IMG/VR virus record: IMGVR_UViG_3300034198_017040
Coordinates: 1 to 24,059 of that record
Direction: 5' to 3' (one strand)
Length of the DNA: 24,059 nucleotides
From: a virus
This document shows positions 1 to 6,708 of the stretch, piece by piece. The translations under genes and the position numbers were made by a program. The notes under the pieces were generated by a model. The model saw only the letters and a list, made by a program, of their open reading frames with translations, did not search any database and was not told where the DNA came from. How positions within the stretch are numbered: the first letter of the stretch is position 1; the number at the start of each line of letters is the position of its first letter.

Positions 1-45
1 AAAGGTCCACAATTTGAGAAACTAGCCCGCAGATGGGTCAAATAA
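1..45 (+). CDS. C-terminal end of an upstream phage gene (partial)
   Basis: Frame 1 is open from the first base and ends in TAA at 43-45, giving the tail KGPQFEKLARRWVK. The stop lies 13 bases before the next ATG, and that gap contains an A-rich AAGAAG stretch that could serve as a ribosome site. This spacing fits the end of the preceding gene in the same operon. Because a tail-assembly-chaperone-like gene follows, a tail tube or tail completion protein would be expected here by analogy with lambda order, but 14 residues cannot show it. The other two plus frames stop after a few codons. Function unknown. Confidence 0.4.
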   Translation, partial: KGPQFEKLARRWVK

Positions 46-58
46 CCAAAAAAGAAGC

Positions 59-514
59 ATGAGCGAAATCACCATTGAAGACATCGAAAAAGAGAACAGC
101 GTCACGCCTGACGTAGTCGCAGCACGCAGCCGGTCATACCAGTTCAAGGGCAAGGCCCTTAAACCGTTTTCCAAATCCCGCTCGACTGCTGCGCGATGCA
201 TGGGCAATTCCCTCTTCCTAGGTCGCGCAAGGCCGGATGAGAATGGAGTTTGGGACCAGATCACGCTTGACTCGATCATGGCGGTCTGGCTCTGCTCCGT
301 GGAAGATTCCCGCGTTGCCCGTGCCTGTCTCAATCGAGATCAAGCAATCATTGAGATGATGGCATGGTGGGACAAGGAAGGCGGCGAAATCGGAGGCGCG
401 GAGGAGATCGAGGCCGTGCAGCTTCTCAACATGATCTGCGAGGACATCCAGACCGTCTCTGCATCTGTCGAATCTCCGTCCGGTGGCCGCGACACCTCCA
501 ACGTGGGGGAGTGA
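59..514 (+). CDS. Putative tail assembly chaperone, first frame (gpG-like)
   Basis: 151-residue protein without membrane segments. The N-terminal third is basic and polar; the rest is helical, with MAVWLCSVEDSRVARA near residues 74-89 and an acidic region around MMAWWDKEGGEIGG. The style (small acidic helical protein, followed by an overlapping reading frame in the -1 phase) matches siphophage tail assembly chaperones, which coat the tape measure before tail tube polymerisation. The stop TGA (512-514) overlaps a GTG of the next frame, and the codons just before it contain GGGGG at 505-509, a possible slip site. The tape measure is not the next gene as it usually is; it lies on the other strand at 13131-14804. 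Identification rests on style and arrangement, so it is tentative. Confidence 0.5.
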   Translation: MSEITIEDIEKENSVTPDVVAARSRSYQFKGKALKPFSKSRSTAARCMGNSLFLGRARPDENGVWDQITLDSIMAVWLCSVEDSRVARACLNRDQAIIEMMAWWDKEGGEIGGAEEIEAVQLLNMICEDIQTVSASVESPSGGRDTSNVGE

Positions 515-729
515 TCGGGAGCGATGCTGACTATGTCTCAACCGTAGCAGCAAAGCTCCCCGGCCAGACTTGGGCATACTACATGGACGAACTGCCGCTC
601 TGTATCGGTATGCAGTTGCGCAACGCTGACCTCTTCGAGCGAGGTTGCGACATTGTGCCACCAGGCAGGAGCGCATCGGCAAAGATGCAGGAGATCCTTG
701 GCGAACATGCGGAAGCGTGGTTTAGTTGA
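511..729 (+). CDS. Putative tail assembly chaperone, second frame (gpT-like extension)
   Basis: Open frame in the -1 phase relative to 59-514. It can be read from GTG at 511 (GTGA overlap with the upstream stop), giving 72 residues, or joined to the upstream gene by a -1 slip at the GGGGG run (505-509), which would yield a fusion continuing ...GGVIGSDADYV. The conserved-looking part is YYMDELPLCIGMQLRNADL (residues about 21-39); an aromatic/LPL segment of this kind is common in second-frame chaperone extensions. The open frame extends far upstream of 511, but the part overlapping 364-510 is Arg-rich shadow sequence. It ends in TGA at 727-729, overlapping a TTG that could start the next gene. 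Whether it is made as a separate protein or as a frameshift tail is unresolved. Confidence 0.5.
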   Translation: MIGSDADYVSTVAAKLPGQTWAYYMDELPLCIGMQLRNADLFERGCDIVPPGRSASAKMQEILGEHAEAWFS

Positions 730-731
730 GT

Positions 732-1340
732 ATGGACCGGATAAAAGCAGATTGGGAAATGGCAGAGTTCACGAAGGCTTTGCAGGAGTATCTTGTCGAG
801 TCTCGAAAGGACACGGGAACGGCCATCAACGAAAAGGCCGTGCGAGTTGCTTTCACTGCCAGCAAAAACATGCCCGCTGCAATTGAGGTAAAGGCCCAAA
901 TTAACACTGATCATCCAAAGGGGAGTTCGATCTGGCACGCCATCGCAACCGGGAAAACCAAGTTTGGCATCACCAAATTCGGAGCAGCAGTAAGAGGGCA
1001 GGGGAACAAAAAGATCGCCGATCAAATCTACTCGTCACGCGTCAGGCACGCTGGTTATTCCAGATCCCTTTTCCTCAAGCTTGCGAGCGATCTTGGCGGG
1101 AAGGTTCGCGCAGTGAAGAAGGTTGCATCAATCGACAACGCAAAAGGCAAAAAGGCCAACGAAGGCGGAAAGAAAGATTTCATGGCCGCAGTCTTGCAAA
1201 TCCTCGGCGTCGATCAAGAGCACGGCGGAAAGCTTGATCGCGCGATTGCCTCGGCCCTGACTACGGAAGCGGCAGACATGCGGAAATACATTGAGGCGAA
1301 AATCGCCAAACGCGCCCAGGCCCACTCAGGACGACGATAA
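732..1340 (+). CDS. Phage protein of unknown function, basic, about 200 residues
   Basis: About 202 residues from ATG 732; a TTG at 726 in the same frame overlaps the previous stop (TTGA) and has a GGAAG sequence 10 bases upstream, so it is an alternative start. The protein is Lys/Ala-rich and basic, especially from residue 120 on (AKGKKANEGGKKDF), with a likely globular first half containing SSIWHAIATGKTKFGITKFG. No signal peptide or membrane segment is visible. It is followed by the Nu1-like gene with a TAATG stop/start overlap, so the two are probably translationally coupled. Position between a tail chaperone pair and the small terminase suggests a virion assembly or connector role, but no family is recognised. 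Confidence 0.6.
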   Translation: MDRIKADWEMAEFTKALQEYLVESRKDTGTAINEKAVRVAFTASKNMPAAIEVKAQINTDHPKGSSIWHAIATGKTKFGITKFGAAVRGQGNKKIADQIYSSRVRHAGYSRSLFLKLASDLGGKVRAVKKVASIDNAKGKKANEGGKKDFMAAVLQILGVDQEHGGKLDRAIASALTTEAADMRKYIEAKIAKRAQAHSGRR

Positions 1341-1753
1341 TGCAACGCTTCTCGATCAAGGCGCTTTCCTCGATGTTTCGCACCAACCGCGAGACGGTCG
1401 AAAAACGCGCCTCGCACCTGGGGCTGAAGTTTGAAGAAGGGGACAAAGGCGCAAAGCTCTACGACATCTTTGAGATCGCCCAGCTTCGCCCTCCACCAGC
1501 TCGCAGTGAGGGCGCAATGTCCTTAGAGGAGGCGAGGACGCGAGAGGCTACAGCACGCGCAGAGGGGCTGGAAATGGACAATGCGCGGAAACGCCGGGAA
1601 CTGGCCAACGTGGACGAGCTAATGGCCGCGCAAAACGTCCTCTTCGACGAGATCGCCGCGCGGATCAAAAGCTCAATGATGACCGACGCCGAAAAGGAGG
1701 ATTGCTTGAGCGTGATCTCCTCGGTTCCTCGAAAGTGCTGGGGCGAGCTTTAA
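1340..1753 (+). CDS. Terminase small subunit, Nu1-like DNA packaging protein
   Basis: 137 residues. Residues 1-50 form a winged-helix type DNA-binding region (SIKALSSMFRTNRETVEKR as the HTH, then KLYDIFEIAQL as the wing and following helix), as in lambda Nu1, where this domain binds cos/pac DNA. Residues 60-100 form a charged helix (TREATARAEGLEMDNARKRR), the layout of Nu1/DUF1441-type small terminases, and the C-terminal part would contact the large subunit. The start ATG overlaps the preceding stop (TAATG). Unusually, it is not upstream of the large terminase: it is on the opposite strand and convergent with the portal gene, the two stop codons sharing TTAA at 1750-1753. The packaging role is inferred from the family; DNA-binding specificity cannot be read from the sequence. 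Confidence 0.72.
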   Translation: MQRFSIKALSSMFRTNRETVEKRASHLGLKFEEGDKGAKLYDIFEIAQLRPPPARSEGAMSLEEARTREATARAEGLEMDNARKRRELANVDELMAAQNVLFDEIAARIKSSMMTDAEKEDCLSVISSVPRKCWGEL

Positions 1754-3192
1754 ATGTTACCGGGAGGCGCTGGCGCTTTCCCAATTGCCGTAGACAGCCC
1801 AGCCGCCTCCAGCTTGGCATTGTCAGCCTCATTCTCCGCAATGATCTTGTCGATGTTGAGACCGCGATCCTTGGCCGCACGCTCTCTGGAATTGAGCGAC
1901 AAAGCTATTTCCCGCTCGATGGCCTCAATGTCGCCGACAGGATCGACCCAGGTCCAAGTCCTGCCGGAGAATTCTACGTGAGAGAGGCGGTCGAAGTCGA
2001 GAAGCGTATAGCCTTCAATCCTGCCCATCAAGAGCGCCATGCGGAGCCAACGCTCGAAAAGCGGAATCTCGAAAGTGTCGATAAACCACGAATGGAGAAT
2101 CTTGTAGATGTCGCGCTCTGAAAGGACGCCCTGCCGGATGGACGAATACGAAACGCCCTCCAAGTCTTGCGCCCATGTGTTGTAATTGACGTAGATGCCG
2201 GGGCTAACGCCGCGCAAGATAGCCTTGCGGAAATCAGGCATTGCGCTGTTCGGATGCGCCGGATCAATCATTTGCGCCTCGACGCCATGCGGGAGCGTCT
2301 CAAACGTGCCTGGTGCGGAAGGCGCAATGGCCTTGCCGTCATCGTCCTCGTCGCCAGTGTATTGCGCCTCGCCAGTTTGCTTGAAAAAGCCTAGCTTGTT
2401 GGCGCTGATACGGGCGGCGATGACCTCGGCCTCTTCAAACTTCGCGAGATGGCGAAGGCGAAGGAGGGCATTGGCCAGCCACGAATAGCCTTGGCTCTGG
2501 TTGATGCGTCGAGCAAGGAACGTGTGGATCATGTTGTCACCAGGCACGGCGAACGTCTCGCGAGTGTAGCGACCGCTCTTCGGGTCCATCTTGCGCAGAT
2601 GATACCGAATCGGCTCATCCCACTCGTCAAACTCGACGCCCATGTAGATACGGGCGGCATCGTTCCGGTGGTGCGGATCCAAAGCGTCGATCTCGATGCC
2701 TTGAGCAGCAAAGCGGAAATCGTTTTTAGGAAAGCCCTCGATGGTGCGGGTCAAAAAGCCGCCATCGCGAACGGCAGAGCGCAGGGCAAGACGCTCAAAA
2801 GCAGCCCTTGAAAACTGCCGCGTAACGTCAAAATTGCCACGCCGGGAGAAATCCTCCCAAGCTTCCTCGACCTTCGCTCTTGCGTTGTTGTCGGCGCTGT
2901 TCGACAAGCCTTTTTTGCTCCTCGCATCTGCTCGACGGGCGAGCGATTTCATTCGGATGCCATGCTGCCCGATCACGTTGGACTCCAACGCCATCAACGC
3001 GCCCTCGATGTAGCCATCATTTCTCTCAGAATCCCGCGCACGGTCGCGCAGTGACTTGGCATCCTGCTTGATTGCGTTGTCGGCTGGGCCTGTTCCTGCG
3101 ACCCAATCGTTGGTGTATCGAGTCCCCTTGGCCGCGTCAAAATTGCGAGTGCGGATGGGCTTGTTGTTGGGGCCGTAAAGGAGAGGTTTCAT
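1750..3192 (-). CDS. Portal protein, lambda gpB family
   Basis: 480 residues, close to the length of lambda-type portals (phage_portal_2 family; lambda gpB is somewhat longer). The N-terminal part (TNDWVAGTGPADNAIKQD, then ALESNVIGQHGIRMKS) and the central YNTWAQDLEGVSYSSIRQG segment are typical of this family. Portals form the dodecameric ring at one capsid vertex through which DNA is packaged and to which the tail joins. The ATG overlaps the TGA of the upstream gpW-like gene (ATGA), and the terminase large subunit lies beyond that, so A-W-B order as in lambda is preserved. In lambda a head protease gene follows; here the block ends at the portal, whose stop shares bases with the convergent Nu1-like gene. 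Confidence 0.93.
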   Translation of the reverse strand: MKPLLYGPNNKPIRTRNFDAAKGTRYTNDWVAGTGPADNAIKQDAKSLRDRARDSERNDGYIEGALMALESNVIGQHGIRMKSLARRADARSKKGLSNSADNNARAKVEEAWEDFSRRGNFDVTRQFSRAAFERLALRSAVRDGGFLTRTIEGFPKNDFRFAAQGIEIDALDPHHRNDAARIYMGVEFDEWDEPIRYHLRKMDPKSGRYTRETFAVPGDNMIHTFLARRINQSQGYSWLANALLRLRHLAKFEEAEVIAARISANKLGFFKQTGEAQYTGDEDDDGKAIAPSAPGTFETLPHGVEAQMIDPAHPNSAMPDFRKAILRGVSPGIYVNYNTWAQDLEGVSYSSIRQGVLSERDIYKILHSWFIDTFEIPLFERWLRMALLMGRIEGYTLLDFDRLSHVEFSGRTWTWVDPVGDIEAIEREIALSLNSRERAAKDRGLNIDKIIAENEADNAKLEAAGLSTAIGKAPAPPGNI

Positions 3193-3725
3193 TCAAATCT
3201 GGAGTATATGGTTCGACCGTTGGAAAGGCCAGCGTCTGCGCGAGCCTTGGCAATCTCAGTGTCGAGGTCGCGGCGGTATTTGGTCAATAGCTCGCGAGCG
3301 TCCATCAAAGAGATCTTGGTAATGGGAACGCCGCCGACGGTGTAGGTTTCAAGTCCTCGGCCTTCGTCGTCTGAGATTCGGCCCTCAAGGTGCGCTTCCA
3401 AAGCCTTGACCATCTTTCGCGCATGACTCGGCAGCGGAGCGCGATCTGGCGGGGCTTGCAGTGTGATATTGCCAATAGACTCAACCGACCGATTCCCTGC
3501 CACCTCAAGCGTCAGAGCAACGACGTAGATTCCTGCCGGCAGGTTGGCCGTCTTTTCCGGCGGATAAGTCGCGGTCGCGGTCGTCCCTGAGACTGACAGT
3601 GCAACCGTCACAACCTCGCCGGTGTCAATGCTGCGAAAATGAGCCGATCCTGTAGCGCCTGACGTTACAGTTGCGGTAAATTCCAACGATTCGCCGCAGA
3701 ATGCGCGGGAGGGTAAAGCTGCCAT
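3189..3725 (-). CDS. gpW-like head-tail connector fused to an N-terminal Ig-like domain
   Basis: 178 residues from ATG 3725 (a TTG at 3746 in frame would add seven residues; neither has a clear ribosome site). Residues about 1-90 are beta-rich with alternating Thr/Val and AGIYVVALTLEVAGN, resembling an Ig-like fold. Residues about 100-178 resemble lambda gpW: a helix (ARKMVKALEAHLEGRISDDE), a short strand pair (TYTVGGVPITKIS) and a second helix (DARELLTKYRRDLDTEIAKA). gpW is about 68 residues and closes the portal after packaging. The position between terminase large subunit and portal is the lambda A-W-B order and strongly supports the call. The Ig-like extension is unusual for this connector. 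Fold calls are by eye. Confidence 0.7.
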   Translation of the reverse strand: MAALPSRAFCGESLEFTATVTSGATGSAHFRSIDTGEVVTVALSVSGTTATATYPPEKTANLPAGIYVVALTLEVAGNRSVESIGNITLQAPPDRAPLPSHARKMVKALEAHLEGRISDDEGRGLETYTVGGVPITKISLMDARELLTKYRRDLDTEIAKARADAGLSNGRTIYSRFE

Positions 3726-3769
3726 GTCGATGACTCGACAAAACAAAGCGCGAATTCAAGGGCTTTTGG

Positions 3770-5653
3770 TCAATCGGCTACGAAATCGAGCGTATATTCG
3801 CGCTCTTTACCTCGATCTGGCACGTTTTTGGCCGCATATTCAGCGTATTTTTTGGCAATCGTCACGAACGCAATGTCGAGCTTTTTGGCTGCGGCGATGT
3901 TGTAGACGCGAACGTCTAGCGGTTCGTTCCGGTCGCGCTTGTCTTTTTTGTCGAAAAACTCATAAAAACTTCCGTCTTGTCCTTTCTTAAGCGTCACCTT
4001 CTCGATCAACAGGCGCTGGAAATATTCGGGTGTATACCCATGGCCGCTGGGGAAATGCATGTAATTATGCGGATAGATGGAAGATTTGCGATCTTGCCGC
4101 AAAGCCGCGTTTTGGTAGATCATGCTCTTGCATTCATGCGTTCCAATCTCAAAGAACGTTCCGCGCTTTTCCCTCTTGGGTTGAGAAACAATCGGCTTGC
4201 CCAAGACCGTCGAGCCGAAGATTGCAAAAACGCCGCGAGCTTGTCGTGGCCTCGTAAAGGCTAGCACCTGAGCCTGCCGGTATTTCGAGTCGATGAAAAC
4301 CGACGCCACGCGCAGCACCTTGCCGCAAGGGTGGAGGAACTCCGTCTGAAGCAGCGCATCAAGCTTTTGCCAAACCTCTGGCTCCATCGTCCCCCCGCTC
4401 AAAATGTGATACCCCAGCCCCCATGTCTGGCCATTAACGCCGTGACCGACAAACTCAAACTCCAAACGGTCTCCTTGAACGTCGCAGCCTCCGGTGACGA
4501 CCAGAACGCCGGCGGGAATCGTGAACTGGTTTTCCGTGACGCGCTCCAAATAATCGTAGGCTTCTTGAGCAAGGCCAACGGGATCCGGCATTTCCTCCTC
4601 GGGCGCCTGGTAAGTTTCAGCATCGAACGTATTGATCAGGACGCGCTTTGCTTTCTCGCGATTATCCGCCGCCTCAATCTTCAGCTCCTCGACCGCAGCC
4701 CAATGGAGATGACTCGCGAATCCCTTTTGGGGAGGATGCGGCGACATCATGCGGGATCCGTGGAACCCTGCGATGCCGTTGAACGGTCGTGTGGCCTGCC
4801 ATCTGCCGTTCCGAATCATCTCCATCCGCTCCGCATCGGAGATCCGGCACTCGCTCTCGGGGCATTCAATCCACGCGTCCTCGGGCTTGTCGCGGTGATA
4901 TTTGAGCTGTCGTCGATGCAGGACAAATTCCTTTGCGCAATGAGGGCAGGGCGCGATCCAAACTCGCCAATCAGATTGGAGCATCAGCGCCTCGATTTTG
5001 CTTTTGCCCTTTACGCTTGGATAACTGGCCGCAATCTTGATTGTGTCCGCATACTCAGAGCCTCGGACCCAGAAGATTTCGAGCGGGTCGCCTTCGTCGC
5101 TCTCGGTCGATTCGATGGCGTCGATCTCGTCCGCGAAAAGGAAGTTGCCCTTCGCTCTCCGCATTTCACCTGGAGCGTTTGACCCGAAGGCATTCACAAG
5201 GCCACCAGGGAAAAGCTTGTGAAGGATTGTGTTCCCGCTTTTACGCCTTCCAGAATCGTCGCCAATGAGCGAGGCCAGATCGGGCGTCGGATTGACCAGC
5301 TCGCCCATAAGCGTCTCCTTGCTCCACTTCTCAGTCTGCGAAATCGTCGGATACATGACGAGGACGCGGCGCGGAGCCTCGGCAATGCTGTGGCCGATCT
5401 GGTTCATCACCACCTCGGTCTTTCCCATCCGGCTGGCGAGCATGTAAACCGTCATCTGCACGCGCGGATCGTAGGGAGCCTCCATCATTTCGCGCTGATA
5501 CGGAGCGAAGTCGAAGCGGAAGCGTCTCCCTCCCTCCATCCTTCGCACCTTCTCGGACCATTCCGGCGCAGTCATCGTGCGCTGAAACCTAAATGCCCGT
5601 TCTAAGTGCCTGAGAGTCCCTCGGTAATACCGATCAAGTGCCGCCTCGTTCAT
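3770..5653 (-). CDS. Terminase large subunit, lambda gpA family
   Basis: 627 residues, close to the 641 of lambda gpA. The ATPase half has a Walker-A-like ASRMGKTE at 73-80 and a Walker B FLFADEID at 171-178 (D175, E176). A zinc-binding pair CPHC (236-239) and CPESEC (264-269) follows, as in the family. The nuclease half has GGCDVQGDRLEFE with D391 as the likely first metal ligand and FIDSKYRQAQ downstream. It pumps DNA into the procapsid and cuts concatemers, working with the small subunit and portal. A GAGGG ribosome site lies 9 bases before the ATG and overlaps the stop of the upstream gene. The gene is first of the A-W-B series on the minus strand, but its usual partner Nu1 is not adjacent. 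Confidence 0.94.
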   Translation of the reverse strand: MNEAALDRYYRGTLRHLERAFRFQRTMTAPEWSEKVRRMEGGRRFRFDFAPYQREMMEAPYDPRVQMTVYMLASRMGKTEVVMNQIGHSIAEAPRRVLVMYPTISQTEKWSKETLMGELVNPTPDLASLIGDDSGRRKSGNTILHKLFPGGLVNAFGSNAPGEMRRAKGNFLFADEIDAIESTESDEGDPLEIFWVRGSEYADTIKIAASYPSVKGKSKIEALMLQSDWRVWIAPCPHCAKEFVLHRRQLKYHRDKPEDAWIECPESECRISDAERMEMIRNGRWQATRPFNGIAGFHGSRMMSPHPPQKGFASHLHWAAVEELKIEAADNREKAKRVLINTFDAETYQAPEEEMPDPVGLAQEAYDYLERVTENQFTIPAGVLVVTGGCDVQGDRLEFEFVGHGVNGQTWGLGYHILSGGTMEPEVWQKLDALLQTEFLHPCGKVLRVASVFIDSKYRQAQVLAFTRPRQARGVFAIFGSTVLGKPIVSQPKREKRGTFFEIGTHECKSMIYQNAALRQDRKSSIYPHNYMHFPSGHGYTPEYFQRLLIEKVTLKKGQDGSFYEFFDKKDKRDRNEPLDVRVYNIAAAKKLDIAFVTIAKKYAEYAAKNVPDRGKEREYTLDFVAD

Positions 5654-5664
5654 GTTTTAAACCC

Positions 5665-6708
5665 TCAAACAGGCTGACCGTGGCTCAACAAAACCGGAGC
5701 CAAAGTCACCAGTTGCGAAAATTGCGTCTCCGTGCCTCGCGAGAAGGTCAGAAGCGCCGCAGTTGGCAGTGCCACGCTAGCCGCGTCGAGCAGTCGCAGC
5801 ACCTTGGAAGTGTCGAGCGTCATCGTCACGCCGATGGGACCGATGAAGGTCTCGGAAACGGTGATCGCCGGATTCACTCCAACGGCAGTCCGCTTGATTT
5901 CGATCTTAATCGTCTCTCCCGTTGCATCTCTTGCGACCAGAAACTCTCCCGGCTCGATGTCTTCAAGCGCCGTTTCAATCTGATACGTTGAAACATCCGC
6001 CGAAAGCCACATCGTGCCGGTATCGGTCGCGGTGCGAATTTGGAACTTTCCGGCATCCGGCATCCTCGAAATGGTGATGCGGTCATTCTGCGCAACGCTC
6101 ACGCTCCCGGTCGCCACGTTCGCCACCGTGACCGCAGCCTCGCTAATGTTGGACGCGCTAGTTACCGCCACTAGCGTTTGTAGCGTTAGGTCAATCTCGA
6201 CCGTCTCGACGTTAGATGCGCCGCCAGCAATGAGCGTAAGCGCTCGATTCGTCATCGTGCCGAAGGCGGAATGGGCAATTGTAAAATCCGCCCTCGCTCC
6301 ATTGCTGCGGAAAGTGACGGTAAAAAGGCCATCTTTCCCTGTCACGTCTACGCCACCTGCCGAAACAATGGCGGAAAGTCGATTGAGCGCGAGGCCCAAC
6401 AAATGCGCGTCAATCCCGGCAGCGGGAAGCTCGACGGTGGAAACGCCCCAGGTGATCGACCAATCGCCGGAAGCAATCGGAACAGGCTTTTCGAGCGCAA
6501 GGGACAAGCTCAAGGTATCACTGCTGGCAATCTCCAAATGATCCGCGATTAGCTCGACGCTCAGACTGTCGCCGGGGCGAATCGCGTCAGGCAATCCCCG
6601 CACCTGTCCTTTGTCGTCGTATCGCAATCTGAGCATGTCGGAGGACTCCACAAAACGCCGCGCAAAATCAAGTTGAAAATCCCGTTCGTTTTGTGGAGGC
6701 ATCGGCAT
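5665..6708 (-). CDS. Beta-rich phage structural protein of unknown function
   Basis: 347 residues from ATG 6708. GGGAG about 11 bases upstream supports this start; an in-frame ATG at 6726 and another at 6702 are alternatives. After a helical start (ERDFQLDFARRFVES) the protein is almost entirely Thr/Val/Ala/Ser-rich with alternating hydrophobic residues, as in virion beta-structural proteins; no membrane segment or catalytic motif is visible. It is separated by 11 bases from the terminase gene and is transcribed with it. Its start codon overlaps that of the divergent fibre gene inside GCATGC (6705-6710). A role in a fibre attachment base or virion surface is possible from its company, but no family is recognised. 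Confidence 0.72.
   Translation of the reverse strand: MPMPPQNERDFQLDFARRFVESSDMLRLRYDDKGQVRGLPDAIRPGDSLSVELIADHLEIASSDTLSLSLALEKPVPIASGDWSITWGVSTVELPAAGIDAHLLGLALNRLSAIVSAGGVDVTGKDGLFTVTFRSNGARADFTIAHSAFGTMTNRALTLIAGGASNVETVEIDLTLQTLVAVTSASNISEAAVTVANVATGSVSVAQNDRITISRMPDAGKFQIRTATDTGTMWLSADVSTYQIETALEDIEPGEFLVARDATGETIKIEIKRTAVGVNPAITVSETFIGPIGVTMTLDTSKVLRLLDAASVALPTAALLTFSRGTETQFSQLVTLAPVLLSHGQPV

Noticed and set aside
4331-5182. 283-codon open frame on the plus strand inside the terminase large subunit
   Set aside because: It is antisense to a gene with clear ATPase, zinc and nuclease motifs; its translation is Arg/Leu/Pro-rich with no recognisable domain.
6014-6541. Plus-strand frame of 175 codons inside the beta-rich structural gene
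   Set aside because: The minus-strand frame is longer, continuous with its operon and has a better start; the antisense is Ser/Ala/Val low-information sequence.
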